A stretch of DNA of 64,000 bases from Turicimonas muris. Its GTDB lineage: Bacteria; Pseudomonadota; Gammaproteobacteria; Burkholderiales; Burkholderiaceae_F. Each line of letters starts with the position of its first letter. The first letter of the stretch is position 1. The position numbers and the translations under genes are program-made. The stretch lies in assembly GCF_002221595.1 (NCBI RefSeq), contig NZ_NHMP01000001.1:124001-188000 (forward strand). The letters run 5' to 3'. Shown one piece after another: positions 6,006 to 15,650 of the stretch. The notes below the pieces were generated by a model. That model saw only the letters and a list, made by a program, of their open reading frames with translations, searched no databases and was not told where the DNA came from.

Positions 6006-6956
6006 TTAGGTTCCTGTTTCTGTTTCTGATTCGGTATCCGTTCCGTTGATTATTTTGTCAATTTCTTCTTGAGTCCCGCCGTTCTCAAGTATTAACTCTT
6101 CAAGAATCGGGCATAGGTAATTGTCGATTCCCGTGTTAAAACCAATGTTATTTCTTGCTGTGGTTTGTTCTGTTTCGGTTAATGATTGAGTAGATGAGTA
6201 TGAAACATTAGGCGTTAAATCGACCCATGTAGACGAGGTAACCGCCGTTCCTGCCGTGGTATCAATTGATACTAAAGTAAACATTCGTCCGTCAGTACCA
6301 ACAACCGTATCACCAACCTTAATATTTCCCTGCGGTTTTAAATCCGCAATATTGATTGTTTGAGAAATACTCAAATCACTATCTATAGTTCTTACTGCGT
6401 ATGCATTGGCTTGGGCTGTTTCGGCTGCTTCTTTTGCACTTTGCGCCTGTTGTTGCGCTGTTTCTGCTAAGTTTTGAGCTGTTTCAGCTGAATTTTGTGC
6501 ACTTTCTGCGGAATTTTGAGCCTGTAACGCACTATTTAATGCTGATTGTGCGGTTTGTGCGCTGGTTAGTGCGCTAGTCTTAGCTTCATTAGAAGAAGTT
6601 ACCGCAGTATTAGCCGTTTGAATCGCTTGGCTTGAGGCCGTGAGTGCAGAAGTTGAGTTAGAAATAGACAACTGTATATCTGCGTCCCAATCGTCAACTA
6701 CTTGCTTTAAAGTTTCAACCTTCTCATTAGCACTATTTGCAACGGCCAAAGCATTAGAACTTGTCGAATTTGCGGTTTGAGCCGTTGTCCTAGCTTCCTT
6801 AGCGATATTTAACGCCTCTTCGGAGTTATCCGAGGCATTATCTGCATATTCTCCAATCTCATTAATAGCGTCTTCGGTTTGTTTTAGAACCTCCGGCCCG
6901 CTAATTACGCCCGTTCCCGTGGGCGTGTAATGAAATTCAAATTTCTTTAGAGTCAT
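6006..6956 (-). CDS. Tail fibre protein with long Ala/Gln/Ser coiled coil
   Basis: 316 residues. Residues about 30-190 are made of seven-residue repeats of the AQNSAES and AETAQNL type, a trimeric coiled-coil shaft. Then comes a beta-rich part with GRMFTLVSID (resembling carbohydrate-binding modules of other fibres) and a Glu/Thr-rich C-terminus. It lies between the collar-type fibre and the tip genes, so it may form the shaft that carries the switchable tips. That link is inferred. Confidence 0.75.
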   Translation of the reverse strand: MTLKKFEFHYTPTGTGVISGPEVLKQTEDAINEIGEYADNASDNSEEALNIAKEARTTAQTANSTSSNALAVANSANEKVETLKQVVDDWDADIQLSISNSTSALTASSQAIQTANTAVTSSNEAKTSALTSAQTAQSALNSALQAQNSAESAQNSAETAQNLAETAQQQAQSAKEAAETAQANAYAVRTIDSDLSISQTINIADLKPQGNIKVGDTVVGTDGRMFTLVSIDTTAGTAVTSSTWVDLTPNVSYSSTQSLTETEQTTARNNIGFNTGIDNYLCPILEELILENGGTQEEIDKIINGTDTESETETGT

Positions 6957-7004
6957 TTTGAATTACCTCTTTAAAATTTATTTTTTGTTTTTCATTCATG
7001 CCCG

Positions 7005-8060
7005 TTATTCAGGAAGTTTCATAAAGTAAGCCTCGGTGTAAAACGGAGGCTCATTAGATACGCCTGAAATACTTGTATTTGCAGTTAATGTATGCGTATG
7101 TGTTTGTCCACCCCCAACAGAATTAAGCGTAAATGTGTGTGAGTGATTGCCATTTGAGGAGGTTTCTCCAGTCCATGAATTAGCAGCGTTCATTTGGAAA
7201 TAACCCCATGGAGCATTATCACCACCGGAAGCCGAAGTGTTATGTGTACTCTGTTTTCCGCTAGAAAAACATCCAGTCGCTATATTTCCTGCTCGGTCAT
7301 CGCAACCAATTTGTCCCGTGATATTCATGCTTCCTCTTGTATGAGCATGATTACCCGTTGTATTTGTGCTGCCTGAATGTGTGTGAGAAGGCAATTGTTC
7401 AATAGTTAAAGTAGTTCCACCGATTACTCCATTTACTGCAATATTAGGAATATCTAACGTAGCCGATCCGCCTGTTTTACCTGCATTCTCAACAGTAGAA
7501 CCTTTAACGAATTTATCAATAAGGTTTGGCGTTACGCCACCTTTTCCGTCCGAACCTCCGTCACAAAGAACCCAGCCCGTATCCGGTTGAGTAGTGCCCC
7601 AGAAAATCGGATTTCTGTTGTCAGTTCCGCCCATTTGCACATTATGAAAAGCCATAATTGCGCCGGCCGGAACGGTTACATCTATATTTTTCCAATAGGT
7701 GCGGTTTGAGCCGGGAGCAACAACAGTTGAAGCCGGGCCATTAACTTTTACGCACCTGTACTTAGTTCCGTTTTGTAATACTTCATTCCCAACTTCATAA
7801 TTTAATAAAGCGGAATAATTCATAATCCCGCCTTGTTGATACCAAACAGTGAATTGAGAAAGTAAAAGTAAAATCCCGTTGAAATCGTTTTTGTGCGGTG
7901 GGATTCCGCCTTGTTCAATAGGGATTGCATTCTCATGACCCCAACCGTTTTGTTGCGATAAACGCCCCGTTCCTGCTTCGGTCGGGGTTAATGGCGGAAT
8001 TGTGTAATCCCCGTCTTTCGCAATGGTTGATTGAATTTGAAACTGTGGATAATTGCTCAT
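7005..8060 (-). CDS. Tail fibre with collar-type domain and HxH motifs
   Basis: 351 residues. The centre has the collar-like pattern PAGAIMAFHNV then TGWVLCDGG and LIDKFVKGS. The C-terminal third is rich in HTH, HAH, HSH and THTHT motifs, which in other long tail fibres bind metal ions in a needle-like tip. It ends FYTEAYFMKLPE, a common ending for such fibres. It follows the DUF2612 baseplate gene, as in many contractile phages. Confidence 0.85.
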   Translation of the reverse strand: MSNYPQFQIQSTIAKDGDYTIPPLTPTEAGTGRLSQQNGWGHENAIPIEQGGIPPHKNDFNGILLLLSQFTVWYQQGGIMNYSALLNYEVGNEVLQNGTKYRCVKVNGPASTVVAPGSNRTYWKNIDVTVPAGAIMAFHNVQMGGTDNRNPIFWGTTQPDTGWVLCDGGSDGKGGVTPNLIDKFVKGSTVENAGKTGGSATLDIPNIAVNGVIGGTTLTIEQLPSHTHSGSTNTTGNHAHTRGSMNITGQIGCDDRAGNIATGCFSSGKQSTHNTSASGGDNAPWGYFQMNAANSWTGETSSNGNHSHTFTLNSVGGGQTHTHTLTANTSISGVSNEPPFYTEAYFMKLPE

Positions 8061-8076
8061 GATTGATATATCTCAA

Positions 8077-8706
8077 TTAAATTTCAATTGTTTTCGAGGG
8101 GTTAAATACACCCTGATTAAACGGCAAAAGTTTTTGACCAAAGAACCCAAAAACAAGGTTAGAAGGCGTTACGGTTTCAACATTTGCTAATACGCCCGCT
8201 GGCCTATTTAGTAACCCGTAATTTTTTAAAATCGCTATCTGTACGCTGGTAGGTTCACCAACAATGCGGATATTGATACTCATATCTTGATAATCGTTAA
8301 CGAATGCAGGTAAGCCGATTAACTTTGTAAGTAGTTTGTTAATCGTTGCGCTAGTTGAATTAGATACGTTTACAACCGCTCGATAGAAGATTAAAAACCT
8401 GAAAAGTTCATCATCTAAGCGAGTGTCAACGTTATCAATAACTAAGTTTCTATTTACGCCTACCCGCCGTCCCCACCAGTCCAAAAAAACACCCTGCGAA
8501 GTTGCAGGGTTTAGGATTTTTTGAAAGAAGTAATCTAGTTGCGGGCTAGCGTCTAATTCTTCATTAAACAACATCGCTAATTGCTGATACTTTTGCGAAT
8601 GTGAATATTGAGATTGCAAAGCGATAGAAATTAGACATCGAACGTTAGATAGTTTCCGAAAATCGGAAACACTTAAGATATTGCGCCATGTGGTCGAATC
8701 AGACAT
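8077..8706 (-). CDS. DUF2612 baseplate protein
   Basis: About 209 residues from the ATG at 8706, chosen because a GGAGG ribosome site precedes it, while a longer frame to 8814 would overlap the J gene heavily. It contains QLDYFFQKILNPATSQG and WWGRRVGVNR, typical of DUF2612 proteins that follow baseplate J in this phage type and probably take the place of P2 gpI at the fibre attachment site. Confidence 0.82.
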   Translation of the reverse strand: MSDSTTWRNILSVSDFRKLSNVRCLISIALQSQYSHSQKYQQLAMLFNEELDASPQLDYFFQKILNPATSQGVFLDWWGRRVGVNRNLVIDNVDTRLDDELFRFLIFYRAVVNVSNSTSATINKLLTKLIGLPAFVNDYQDMSINIRIVGEPTSVQIAILKNYGLLNRPAGVLANVETVTPSNLVFGFFGQKLLPFNQGVFNPSKTIEI

Positions 8707-8734
8707 TTTTTGCACCTCCAAAAAACTTATATAA

Positions 8735-9943
8735 CTAAGAAGTAAATGCAATAGTGATATCTGACTCACTGATTGTTGGTTCAATATCTGCGGGTATCTG
8801 TACACTACTAGCAAGTGTTCCGGTACCTAATGCAACCTCAATTGAAGCAATAGGGGCGGTTGTTGAATTTTGAATTACAGAGTAAAAACGAGAAGCGTAA
8901 ACGGTTGACGCTAGCGAAACTCTATCATTAGCACCACCGCCCGTTACGTCAGTAATTAAAGATTGAATTACTAAGTTCTTTTCGGTTGGATTCATAGACG
9001 AACCAAAAAAAGTTACTTTAATCTTTAATGCTTGAGATTCAGGGCGCACAATGTTATAAGTGTACGTAGCGTTATAAAAATTCTCATCTGTATAGCTAAC
9101 TTGATAGTCTCCGGTCGTTCCACATCCTGCGTCTTTCCGCTGGTAAATCGTTTTGGCTATTTCTTCATCTTCACCGCCAACGATAGAGATAAGGATTGAA
9201 TGCGGATTAATCGTTACTCCAAATTTTTCAATGCTAGTATTGTTTGGATTTTCAAGAACTCGGACATCTAAAACACCGTCCAAGGCAGCAAGATTCGCTT
9301 GAATTGCCTCAACGTAACCGGTTGCATTAATCGCATAACTTTCAATCATGCGGTTTCTTAATTCGGAATCGGTCTCTTCATCACGCCCAATAATTCCCGC
9401 CGTTGGATTTGTAATTGAATCCCAACCTGCGATAGTAGTGACTATTTTATTTACCGCATTACTTGCAACTTCTAACGGGCCATGTTCAATAGCTGTAAAC
9501 GTTGTAAGTACTGTTCCGTTATCTGCGATTTTTGCACCGGAGGCGTTGGAGTGTCGGTATTGATTACCTTGTGAGTCTTGGGCAATAGCTCCATAAGGGA
9601 TTACTGTACCTTTTAAACCTGTCAATTTACAGTTAACTACTGTCGGTTCGGATATCTTTCTATCTAAGCCGTAAAGCGAAGCCAAAGCGTCTAGGAATTT
9701 TCCTGTTGCAGTTACAGGATTAACCATGTTTGATAAAAAAATAATTTCTGCATTCTTAGCCTCAATTTCGGAAACAATTAAATCTAAAACCTGTCCCATT
9801 GGCGAAGAAGGCTCAATATTTAAGAGTGGTTCATCGGGTGAGGTTTGAAATGCTTGCTGTATCTTTTCTCCTATGTCTTGTCTAATTTCTTGTGTGCTAG
9901 GCAAAGTTACGCCTGTTTGCGGATTAAAAATTACTTGTGCCAT
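8735..9943 (-). CDS. Baseplate J-like protein
   Basis: 402 residues. The N-terminus (GVTLPSTQEIRQDIGEKIQ), then FLDALASLYGL and the middle IGRDEETDSELRNRM are characteristic of the Baseplate_J family. It builds the outer wedge of the baseplate. It sits between the gp25-like wedge gene and DUF2612, the usual order. Confidence 0.93.
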   Translation of the reverse strand: MAQVIFNPQTGVTLPSTQEIRQDIGEKIQQAFQTSPDEPLLNIEPSSPMGQVLDLIVSEIEAKNAEIIFLSNMVNPVTATGKFLDALASLYGLDRKISEPTVVNCKLTGLKGTVIPYGAIAQDSQGNQYRHSNASGAKIADNGTVLTTFTAIEHGPLEVASNAVNKIVTTIAGWDSITNPTAGIIGRDEETDSELRNRMIESYAINATGYVEAIQANLAALDGVLDVRVLENPNNTSIEKFGVTINPHSILISIVGGEDEEIAKTIYQRKDAGCGTTGDYQVSYTDENFYNATYTYNIVRPESQALKIKVTFFGSSMNPTEKNLVIQSLITDVTGGGANDRVSLASTVYASRFYSVIQNSTTAPIASIEVALGTGTLASSVQIPADIEPTISESDITIAFTS

Positions 9944-9980
9944 TGCGTTTAAACCTAATTAAAGAAAATAAATTAAAACT

Positions 9981-10352
9981 TTAAAAATTAAAAGTAAGTG
10001 TTTCTTGTAATTCTGTAGTGATTGTTATCTCACCGTGTAGTATTCGATTCTCTTCGTCAAATTCGGTTACTGTTACGCTGTCTACAGATTGCACCCCTTG
10101 AGTCCGATTCCCGGCTTCTCTGATAACTTGCGATAACACGGTTGTATCTAAGCTCTTAGCTAATTGAGCCTCTTTCCAATTAATGCCGTTTTCCTGTTGG
10201 AAGTAAGCGTCATTCGTCCATAGTCTTATCTCATTAGCTAAGTTTTGAGCTATAGCAAGATTACCGCTGGTTAATAAAATATTCCCCTCTGGCGTAAGCT
10301 GTAAATCCCAACTGTTTGGGTCAAGTAACGCCGTTTTATTTTCGTGCGCCAT
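9981..10352 (-). CDS. Baseplate wedge protein, gp25/GpW-like
   Basis: 123 residues, including WDLQLTPEGNILL then IRLWTNDAYFQQENGI. This layout is that of the small gp25-like/DUF2634-type wedge proteins placed just before baseplate J. It links the tail tube/sheath to the wedge in contractile tails. Confidence 0.8.
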   Translation of the reverse strand: MAHENKTALLDPNSWDLQLTPEGNILLTSGNLAIAQNLANEIRLWTNDAYFQQENGINWKEAQLAKSLDTTVLSQVIREAGNRTQGVQSVDSVTVTEFDEENRILHGEITITTELQETLTFNF

Positions 10353-10373
10353 AATCTAAAAGTCCTGATTAAT

Positions 10374-11108
10374 TTATTCCGGTTGTCCGGTGCTTGAATC
10401 ACCGCTTTGTACGCCCGTATGAGTGTGAGTAGTAAGGCTAATTCCTTGAGCTGATACATCCCCGCTAAACGTTGCATTTTCACCGCCAGCACCACCGCCA
10501 GAAATAGCTCCATTCAAATTAATTTGCGGGGCTGTAACAGTAAACGAAGAAGAGGCCGTTACTTCCATAGTCTGCGCCTCAACTTTTGCGCTCTTGGTCT
10601 TTATCGTGACTTCTTGAGGGGCTTCAATAGCAATAGTTCCTTCATCTTCTAAATGAATAAATACCTCGGGCGCACTGCCCCAAAAACCACCAATATAGAA
10701 AGAGTCGGACGGGTCAAATTGTCTAAAAGTTGCCGGAACCTTAGGCGTATTGTCTCCGTTAATGTTGGAAATATCATTTTTGGCAACAACCGCAAGGCCT
10801 ATATCTCCGACCTTAGGGTCACAAATTACGGCTGCCTTACCATGTTGTAATCGGAAATATGGCAACTTAGGAATGTTGGTAACTTGTAAGCCTTGACCTT
10901 TATTATTTCTTGGCTGTAAAAGCGGTTTTACTGATACGTAACCCGCTCCTTTATCTTTCCCGTTTCTCTCTACTGCTGTAACGACAACAGGTAATGAGGT
11001 GCTAACGATTTTAGAGATAAGCGAGGAAACAAAGAAATTAAGGGCGTTAGTTTCATTTGAGCTTGCAAAATCGTTATATCCTGCACTAAGTTCTTTCTCG
11101 TCTGCCAT
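10374..11108 (-). CDS. Baseplate spike, Gp138-like N-terminal domain
   Basis: About 244 residues from the ATG at 11108 (AAGGTGG site). The N-terminal half is the OB-fold part, with VKPLLQPRNNKGQG and the hydrophobic segment VGDIGLAVVAKNDI. The C-terminal half has short beta repeats and ends in HTHTGVQSGDSSTGQP, a His-containing spike tip. This matches phage spike proteins that pierce the outer membrane. Confidence 0.82.
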   Translation of the reverse strand: MADEKELSAGYNDFASSNETNALNFFVSSLISKIVSTSLPVVVTAVERNGKDKGAGYVSVKPLLQPRNNKGQGLQVTNIPKLPYFRLQHGKAAVICDPKVGDIGLAVVAKNDISNINGDNTPKVPATFRQFDPSDSFYIGGFWGSAPEVFIHLEDEGTIAIEAPQEVTIKTKSAKVEAQTMEVTASSSFTVTAPQINLNGAISGGGAGGENATFSGDVSAQGISLTTHTHTGVQSGDSSTGQPE

Positions 11109-11110
11109 AC

Positions 11111-11971
11111 TTACCACCTTGGGAAAATCGCATTAATTTGTGTTTTCCAAGCGTTCCCGCCCGGATCATTTGCGCTCAGTTGATGATTAAGTCCTACTAT
11201 TTTCCAAGTGCCGGAGGCGTGAGGTACGATAGATTCTAGTTTGAAGTTCGCACCGATTCTTAGCTCAGGTCGGAAAAAACAAGATACGTTAATGCCATTA
11301 TTGGAAAAAGTCGGATAGCCGATCATTCCGTTTTGCGCATTAATAAGTGGAATACCGCCTTGGTCTTTACGGCTTGCATTCTTGGGCATTAATACAACTT
11401 TTTCATCATCAAATAAAAGATCGGCACCAACGGCCTCGGCTATACGGCGCATTTTTGTGACCGGGTCACCGTTAATAATGCAGTCTTTGATTGAGGCGGT
11501 TACTTCGTTATTCTCAAATACGTATCCAACTTCTTTACTTAATTGGTCAATCAATCCGGCCACTGTTTGATTACCATTAACGGAAATTGGAGCTTGAGGA
11601 ATTAAAGCCGGAAACAGTCCGCAGTTGGCTTCAATCTTAAAGTCAGGTGAAGGCGAGGCGTTAAAGTCCGCCCAAGCGTTGACAATCTCACCCTTGAAAA
11701 CAACCGATAAGGTTTTACCTTTTTGACCCGCAGAAATATTTATCTTATTTCTTTTCAATGAAAACGATTTAAATCCTAAGTGGGTTAATCGTTCCATTGT
11801 GTTTAAAGATAATCCTTTAATACTTACCGTGGCTTTAGGGAATGCCGGACATCCTGACTTAGTAATGCTTACTTTCATCGCAAGGTCTCGGATTGTTAAG
11901 GCTTCCTGCCCGTCTAAAGTAACCGTAACGGCGATATCTTTTTGAGTGTAGGTAGTTTCATTATTGTTCAT
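11111..11971 (-). CDS. Baseplate hub protein
   Basis: About 286 residues from the ATG at 11971. This start overlaps the end of the plug gene and gives the normal N-terminus. Contents such as KNRKINISAG-like strands, VAGLIDQLSKEVGY and GTWKIVGLNHQLSANDPGG are like hub proteins of simple contractile tails (gpD-like). It should form the ring at the tube end that holds the spike coded next. Confidence 0.78.
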   Translation of the reverse strand: MNNNETTYTQKDIAVTVTLDGQEALTIRDLAMKVSITKSGCPAFPKATVSIKGLSLNTMERLTHLGFKSFSLKRNKINISAGQKGKTLSVVFKGEIVNAWADFNASPSPDFKIEANCGLFPALIPQAPISVNGNQTVAGLIDQLSKEVGYVFENNEVTASIKDCIINGDPVTKMRRIAEAVGADLLFDDEKVVLMPKNASRKDQGGIPLINAQNGMIGYPTFSNNGINVSCFFRPELRIGANFKLESIVPHASGTWKIVGLNHQLSANDPGGNAWKTQINAIFPRW

Positions 11972-12278
11972 TAGAAGCCTCGCTATCGGTGCTCTCATAA
12001 AGCAATAACCACCTTGTATTTAACTCTTCGTACTGTGGATCGGACTGCCCTAAAGTATCTATAAAGTACAATCTTCCATTAAAGTTAGGGGAGGGGTAAC
12101 AATTAATATCTGTCCCAACGCAAACCTTACGCCCCTTGAATATCTCAATCTCGTTGCAGGTCAAATCACAATAGAGTGATTCCGCAACCTGTCTAAGCTG
12201 AATCACGCAGTTTTGAGAGTCAAGAACAACTGAAAACTCTTGCCACGGAAGAGGGGATATTTCAATCTGTTCAATCAT
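11961..12278 (-). CDS. Baseplate plug protein
   Basis: 105 residues: FSVVLDSQNCVIQLRQ, LYCDLTCN and LYFIDTLGQSDPQYEEL followed by RWLLLYE. This pattern is that of the phage baseplate plug family (Pam3 gp18-like). It should close the end of the tail tube within the hub. Confidence 0.8.
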   Translation of the reverse strand: MIEQIEISPLPWQEFSVVLDSQNCVIQLRQVAESLYCDLTCNEIEIFKGRKVCVGTDINCYPSPNFNGRLYFIDTLGQSDPQYEELNTRWLLLYESTDSEASNEQ

Positions 12279-12308
12279 GTTTTATCCCTTATTTAAACTT
12301 ATCTAAAC

Positions 12309-12830
12309 TTATTTAAACTTATTCGAAACACTCTTAAAGAATGAAGTTCTGGTTTGCGCCTGTCCGGTATTTACTTTATTTGCAGAGGTTGCACGCTTAG
12401 GCGAGTACTTTGTTTTTTGAGTACTTAAATCAACGCTAATAATTTCTACAAAAGAACAATGTACTGATAAGAAACAAGCTCCGGTCGATTGAGTTCTCGT
12501 AAAATCGTAATGATCTAGTGCCATATTGCGCCAGATTTTGGCCGGGGAAAAAATCGTACAAGTTTCTGTACTCTGGATTTTCTTATCTAGCATGGCTAAG
12601 GCCAAAACCTGCACGGGATAACTACCATTGAATAAGAACTCAACATTAACCCGCTCAGGTTCTCGGACAATGTTATAGGCCGCAAGTTGTCCGTTTTCAA
12701 TCGGCTCGGTAGGTATCTTAGAACTTCTATCAGAGTCAATAGAACCGATAGAAGTATACGGAACAAAAGGTAAGAGGTTATCGCTAACTACTGTCCAAGC
12801 GAAACCCATAACTGAATTTATTGAAGCCAT
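12309..12830 (-). CDS. Dit-like tail protein
   Basis: 173 residues. MDKK-type sequences in the middle follow EFLFNGSYPVQVLALAML and precede DFTRTQSTGACFLSVHCSFVE. The C-terminal part is polar. It resembles Dit-like N-terminal domain proteins coded between tape measure and plug in this phage type. It is probably a tube-to-hub adaptor. Confidence 0.68.
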   Translation of the reverse strand: MASINSVMGFAWTVVSDNLLPFVPYTSIGSIDSDRSSKIPTEPIENGQLAAYNIVREPERVNVEFLFNGSYPVQVLALAMLDKKIQSTETCTIFSPAKIWRNMALDHYDFTRTQSTGACFLSVHCSFVEIISVDLSTQKTKYSPKRATSANKVNTGQAQTRTSFFKSVSNKFK

Positions 12831-12833
12831 TTT

Positions 12834-14549
12834 TTAATAACTCTCCATTAAACCAGATGAGCTATTAGCTAACAAATCGTTTTTATTTAAACCTTCGGAT
12901 ACGCCCTGCATAGTGGCTTGTTTAATCGCTTGAGGGTCTGCGTCACCGTTCACGTTAATAACTACATCAGTTTTAACTTGATTGTTTACTGTGTTTTGTT
13001 TTACCGCTTTTCCGGCGTAAGGTGCACCGTTACCCGCTATATTTCCGGCAGGTGGAACTATCTTCTTTTCCTTATCGTCTCCAAAACCCAAGAAATTTTT
13101 AACGCTGTCCATGGGATTAGTTAAAGCGTCCGGCAATTTCCAATCAGAGAAGAAATTAAGTTTTTCTGTTATCCAATCGAAAATCGAAGCAACACTTTCT
13201 TTAATACTTTCCCATGTTTCAATGAATGTCTTTTTGATTTCAGGAAGTTTATTAATTAAATCGGCAATTCCTTTGGCAACTGATCCAATAGAACCAACAA
13301 TCGTAAGAATTGCAGATTTAACAACCGACCCGAAAACATCCATGAACAGGTCTTTTACAGGTTTTAATGCGTCACCAAGCTCGCAAATTGCCTTCCAAGC
13401 GTCTTTAAATGATTGTCTTACGCCCTCGATATCTTCACTTGAGTATCCGAGAGTTTCTAGGAACTCACCAAATACGCTATCTCCGCCCTCAACGAACGTA
13501 ATTAAATCATCTATAGCACCAGCCAATAAGACAATTAAACTGATTGCAACCCCTAGCGGGCTAAAGAGCGCTCCCAAAACCTTAGGGGCATTAGTCAGAA
13601 TTGCACGAGGGCCGAAGGCAGCAGCTGCTGCCACTGTAATCGCACCCAAGGCAATCTTGATAAATTCTGAATGTTCTCCAATGAAATTGGCTAATTCTGC
13701 AAATGCTTTAACCGCTTTTTCAACATACGGGATAAAGAACTTGGCAAACTGGTTGCCAATGTTTTGAACTGCCATTCCGGTGGTTTGCCACGCTATCTTA
13801 AAACGCCGTGCATTTTCTGCGTCTTTAGGCGTTAATGCCATTTTCCGATAGGTTTCAACAAGCGTATTCATTTGCTTGTTGTTTTGCAAGAAAACGGCTG
13901 CGCTTTCACGAGTCAAACCCATGTATTTAAGGGCATAGTCAGCTTGAGCACCGCTCATGCCGTTAAGTTGTTTTCCCATTCGGAGGAAAACTTCACCGCT
14001 TGCGCCTGTACGTTCGGTAAACGATTTCATAGCGTTAGTAAATGCCTCAGCACTACCACCGGCCGCAACATTAGCCTTGCGCCATGCGTCTATTTCCGAT
14101 ACGTTCATCCGTACGGACTTAGATAAATCATCTAACTTAGCTCCTTCATCAAGAAAGTTAGTAAACATGAGCTTTGCGCCGAACATTGCAACCAAAGGCC
14201 CGGCGTAAGACTTGATAGCGGAAAATACTCTTTTAGCCGTACTGTCTAATTGTTCAAACGCTTTTTGGCCTTGTTTACCTGCTTTATCTAAATCTTTTCC
14301 GGTTTGTTCTGCTTTATCGGAGGCCTGAACTAGGCCTGTTCCTACTTTGGCTATAGCGTCTCCGGTCTCATTTACTTTTTGAGCTGTAATGTCTGTCGCA
14401 TTACCTAACAGATGATTGATATCTTCATCCGCACCAGCAGATTTTTTAATTAAATAATCTAACTTTTTGGCTAATAAATCAAAGAACTCAATAATCCCGT
14501 CCGCTTTCAAGCCAATGTCGATTAATAGTTGATCTGTTGTAGTTGCCAT
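12834..14549 (-). CDS. Tail tape measure protein
   Basis: 571 residues. The N-terminal part is a coiled coil with DKAGKQGQKAFEQLD. Hydrophobic segments lie at about 295-345, with long amphipathic helices further on. Its position after the frameshifting chaperone gene, its length and its helical content identify it. The short length implies a short tail (about 80-90 nm by the usual 1.5 angstrom per residue rule; an estimate). Confidence 0.88.
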   Translation of the reverse strand: MATTTDQLLIDIGLKADGIIEFFDLLAKKLDYLIKKSAGADEDINHLLGNATDITAQKVNETGDAIAKVGTGLVQASDKAEQTGKDLDKAGKQGQKAFEQLDSTAKRVFSAIKSYAGPLVAMFGAKLMFTNFLDEGAKLDDLSKSVRMNVSEIDAWRKANVAAGGSAEAFTNAMKSFTERTGASGEVFLRMGKQLNGMSGAQADYALKYMGLTRESAAVFLQNNKQMNTLVETYRKMALTPKDAENARRFKIAWQTTGMAVQNIGNQFAKFFIPYVEKAVKAFAELANFIGEHSEFIKIALGAITVAAAAAFGPRAILTNAPKVLGALFSPLGVAISLIVLLAGAIDDLITFVEGGDSVFGEFLETLGYSSEDIEGVRQSFKDAWKAICELGDALKPVKDLFMDVFGSVVKSAILTIVGSIGSVAKGIADLINKLPEIKKTFIETWESIKESVASIFDWITEKLNFFSDWKLPDALTNPMDSVKNFLGFGDDKEKKIVPPAGNIAGNGAPYAGKAVKQNTVNNQVKTDVVINVNGDADPQAIKQATMQGVSEGLNKNDLLANSSSGLMESY

Positions 14550-14581
14550 GATTTTCAGCCAAAAAAGTTAGAAGTAGTAAT

Positions 14582-14820
14582 TTAGTTTTGGCTCTTTTGT
14601 GCGAGCCATTTGTTGTAGTTTTCTACTAAAAGAACTTCATCCAACTGATACGCTTCTTCTAGCGTCATAGTTGTTTGAAGTTCTTGTAGTGTCGCTAAGT
14701 TGTTAGCAATTAAGCGAGAAAAAAGCGGGGAAAAGTTAGAAGGTGTCGCAATTCCCCGCACTTTTGCACAATCAGCTAGAAACTCACCCCGCCTTGGGAG
14801 GTATGTTTCAGAAAGTTGGG
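14582..14820 (-). CDS. Frameshift extension of the tail assembly chaperone
   Basis: An open -1 frame starts at the T7 slip site of the chaperone gene and continues 79 codons (SQLSETYLPRRGEFL... to WLAQKSQN) to the stop at 14582. It has no ribosome site of its own. Its C-terminus LEEAYQLDEVLLVENYNKW is like the T domain of GT-type tail chaperones. Slippage would make a fusion of about 196 residues. Confidence 0.75.
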
Positions 14821-15171
14821 AAAAAAACCAAAATTTGCCTCAACGGATTCTTTTCTTAATCTAAGAAGCGTTAGCGGGGAGGAAATATAGCCGTCTGCGT
14901 CATCATAGGAAAATTGTGTTTCCTTACCTTCACAAACTCGATACACGCATTTAAGCACTTCATCAAGAATTGCTTTAGCTTCTGGATATGGAGCACTTAA
15001 TACCGCTTTAATAGCTTCATTGTAATTAATAGAATCAAAATTCATATTTTTCCCGGCCAACATTGCAACACGGATAATTAAATCTTCCGCTTTAGTTGCA
15101 GGAAAAGGATAAATCTTGAATGTGAGCTTATTTCCGCCGTCATCCAGCTTGATAATTTTCGGTTCTTTCAT
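14776..15171 (-). CDS. Tail assembly chaperone (G-type)
   Basis: 131 residues with an N-terminal KPKIIKL-like strand and the segment KAEDLIIRVAMLAGKN; acidic. It lies between tube and tape measure, the usual place for the chaperone that coats the tape measure during tail assembly. A -1 slip site at residues 116-117 fuses it to the downstream frame. Confidence 0.8.
   Translation of the reverse strand: MKEPKIIKLDDGGNKLTFKIYPFPATKAEDLIIRVAMLAGKNMNFDSINYNEAIKAVLSAPYPEAKAILDEVLKCVYRVCEGKETQFSYDDADGYISSPLTLLRLRKESVEANFGFFPNFLKHTSQGGVSF
14821..14827 (-). other. Probable -1 ribosomal slip site
   Basis: Seven T in the coding strand, read T TTT TTT (Phe-Phe) in the zero frame. After slippage the -1 frame is open to 14582. 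Tail chaperone genes between tube and tape measure commonly use such a shift. Confidence 0.72.
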
Positions 15172-15173
15172 TA

Positions 15174-15617
15174 TTAAATTTTCTCCATTCTTTCAAAGTG
15201 GAATACCCAAGTTGTCGGTGCCAAAACTTTATTAACTGCTGGCAATGGGTTTGCGGTTTGAAGTACTCCTTTGGAAAACTGATAAGACTTGCCAATACTC
15301 GGTAAGCGAACAGTTAAGTTACAAACATAGATTTTCTTGTTTGAACTCATTGCTTCATAAATATTTGCAAATGCGAAAGCCGTAGGAGAATTGGCTTCTA
15401 ACGTGATTGTTACCGGATAAATATTGGGGGTAACACCAGCAGCCATATGACCGTCCACGCCCATGCGGGTTTCGGCAATTTGCATTGAATCGGCAACAAT
15501 TGCAGCGTCTGTTGAGAAATTTTGTAATTGAATGCCATTCGGATATAAATCTTCTACTGTCATAACCGCTGTGGCATTAGCAGCGGTGATATCTAAATTT
15601 TGTGTTGGTAAAGCCAT
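15174..15617 (-). CDS. DUF3277 tail tube protein
   Basis: 147 residues with SFKGVL-like strands, GVTPNIYPVTITLEANSP and a C-terminal WVFHFERMEKI, typical of DUF3277 tube proteins coded next to DUF3383 sheaths. It forms the inner tail tube. Confidence 0.85.
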   Translation of the reverse strand: MALPTQNLDITAANATAVMTVEDLYPNGIQLQNFSTDAAIVADSMQIAETRMGVDGHMAAGVTPNIYPVTITLEANSPTAFAFANIYEAMSSNKKIYVCNLTVRLPSIGKSYQFSKGVLQTANPLPAVNKVLAPTTWVFHFERMEKI

Positions 15618-15650
15618 TTTTTAAGCTCCAAAACTAATTAAATCTAAGCA

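Noticed and set aside
13111-13767. 218-codon frame opposite the tape measure gene
   Set aside because: Shadow frame of a well supported gene.
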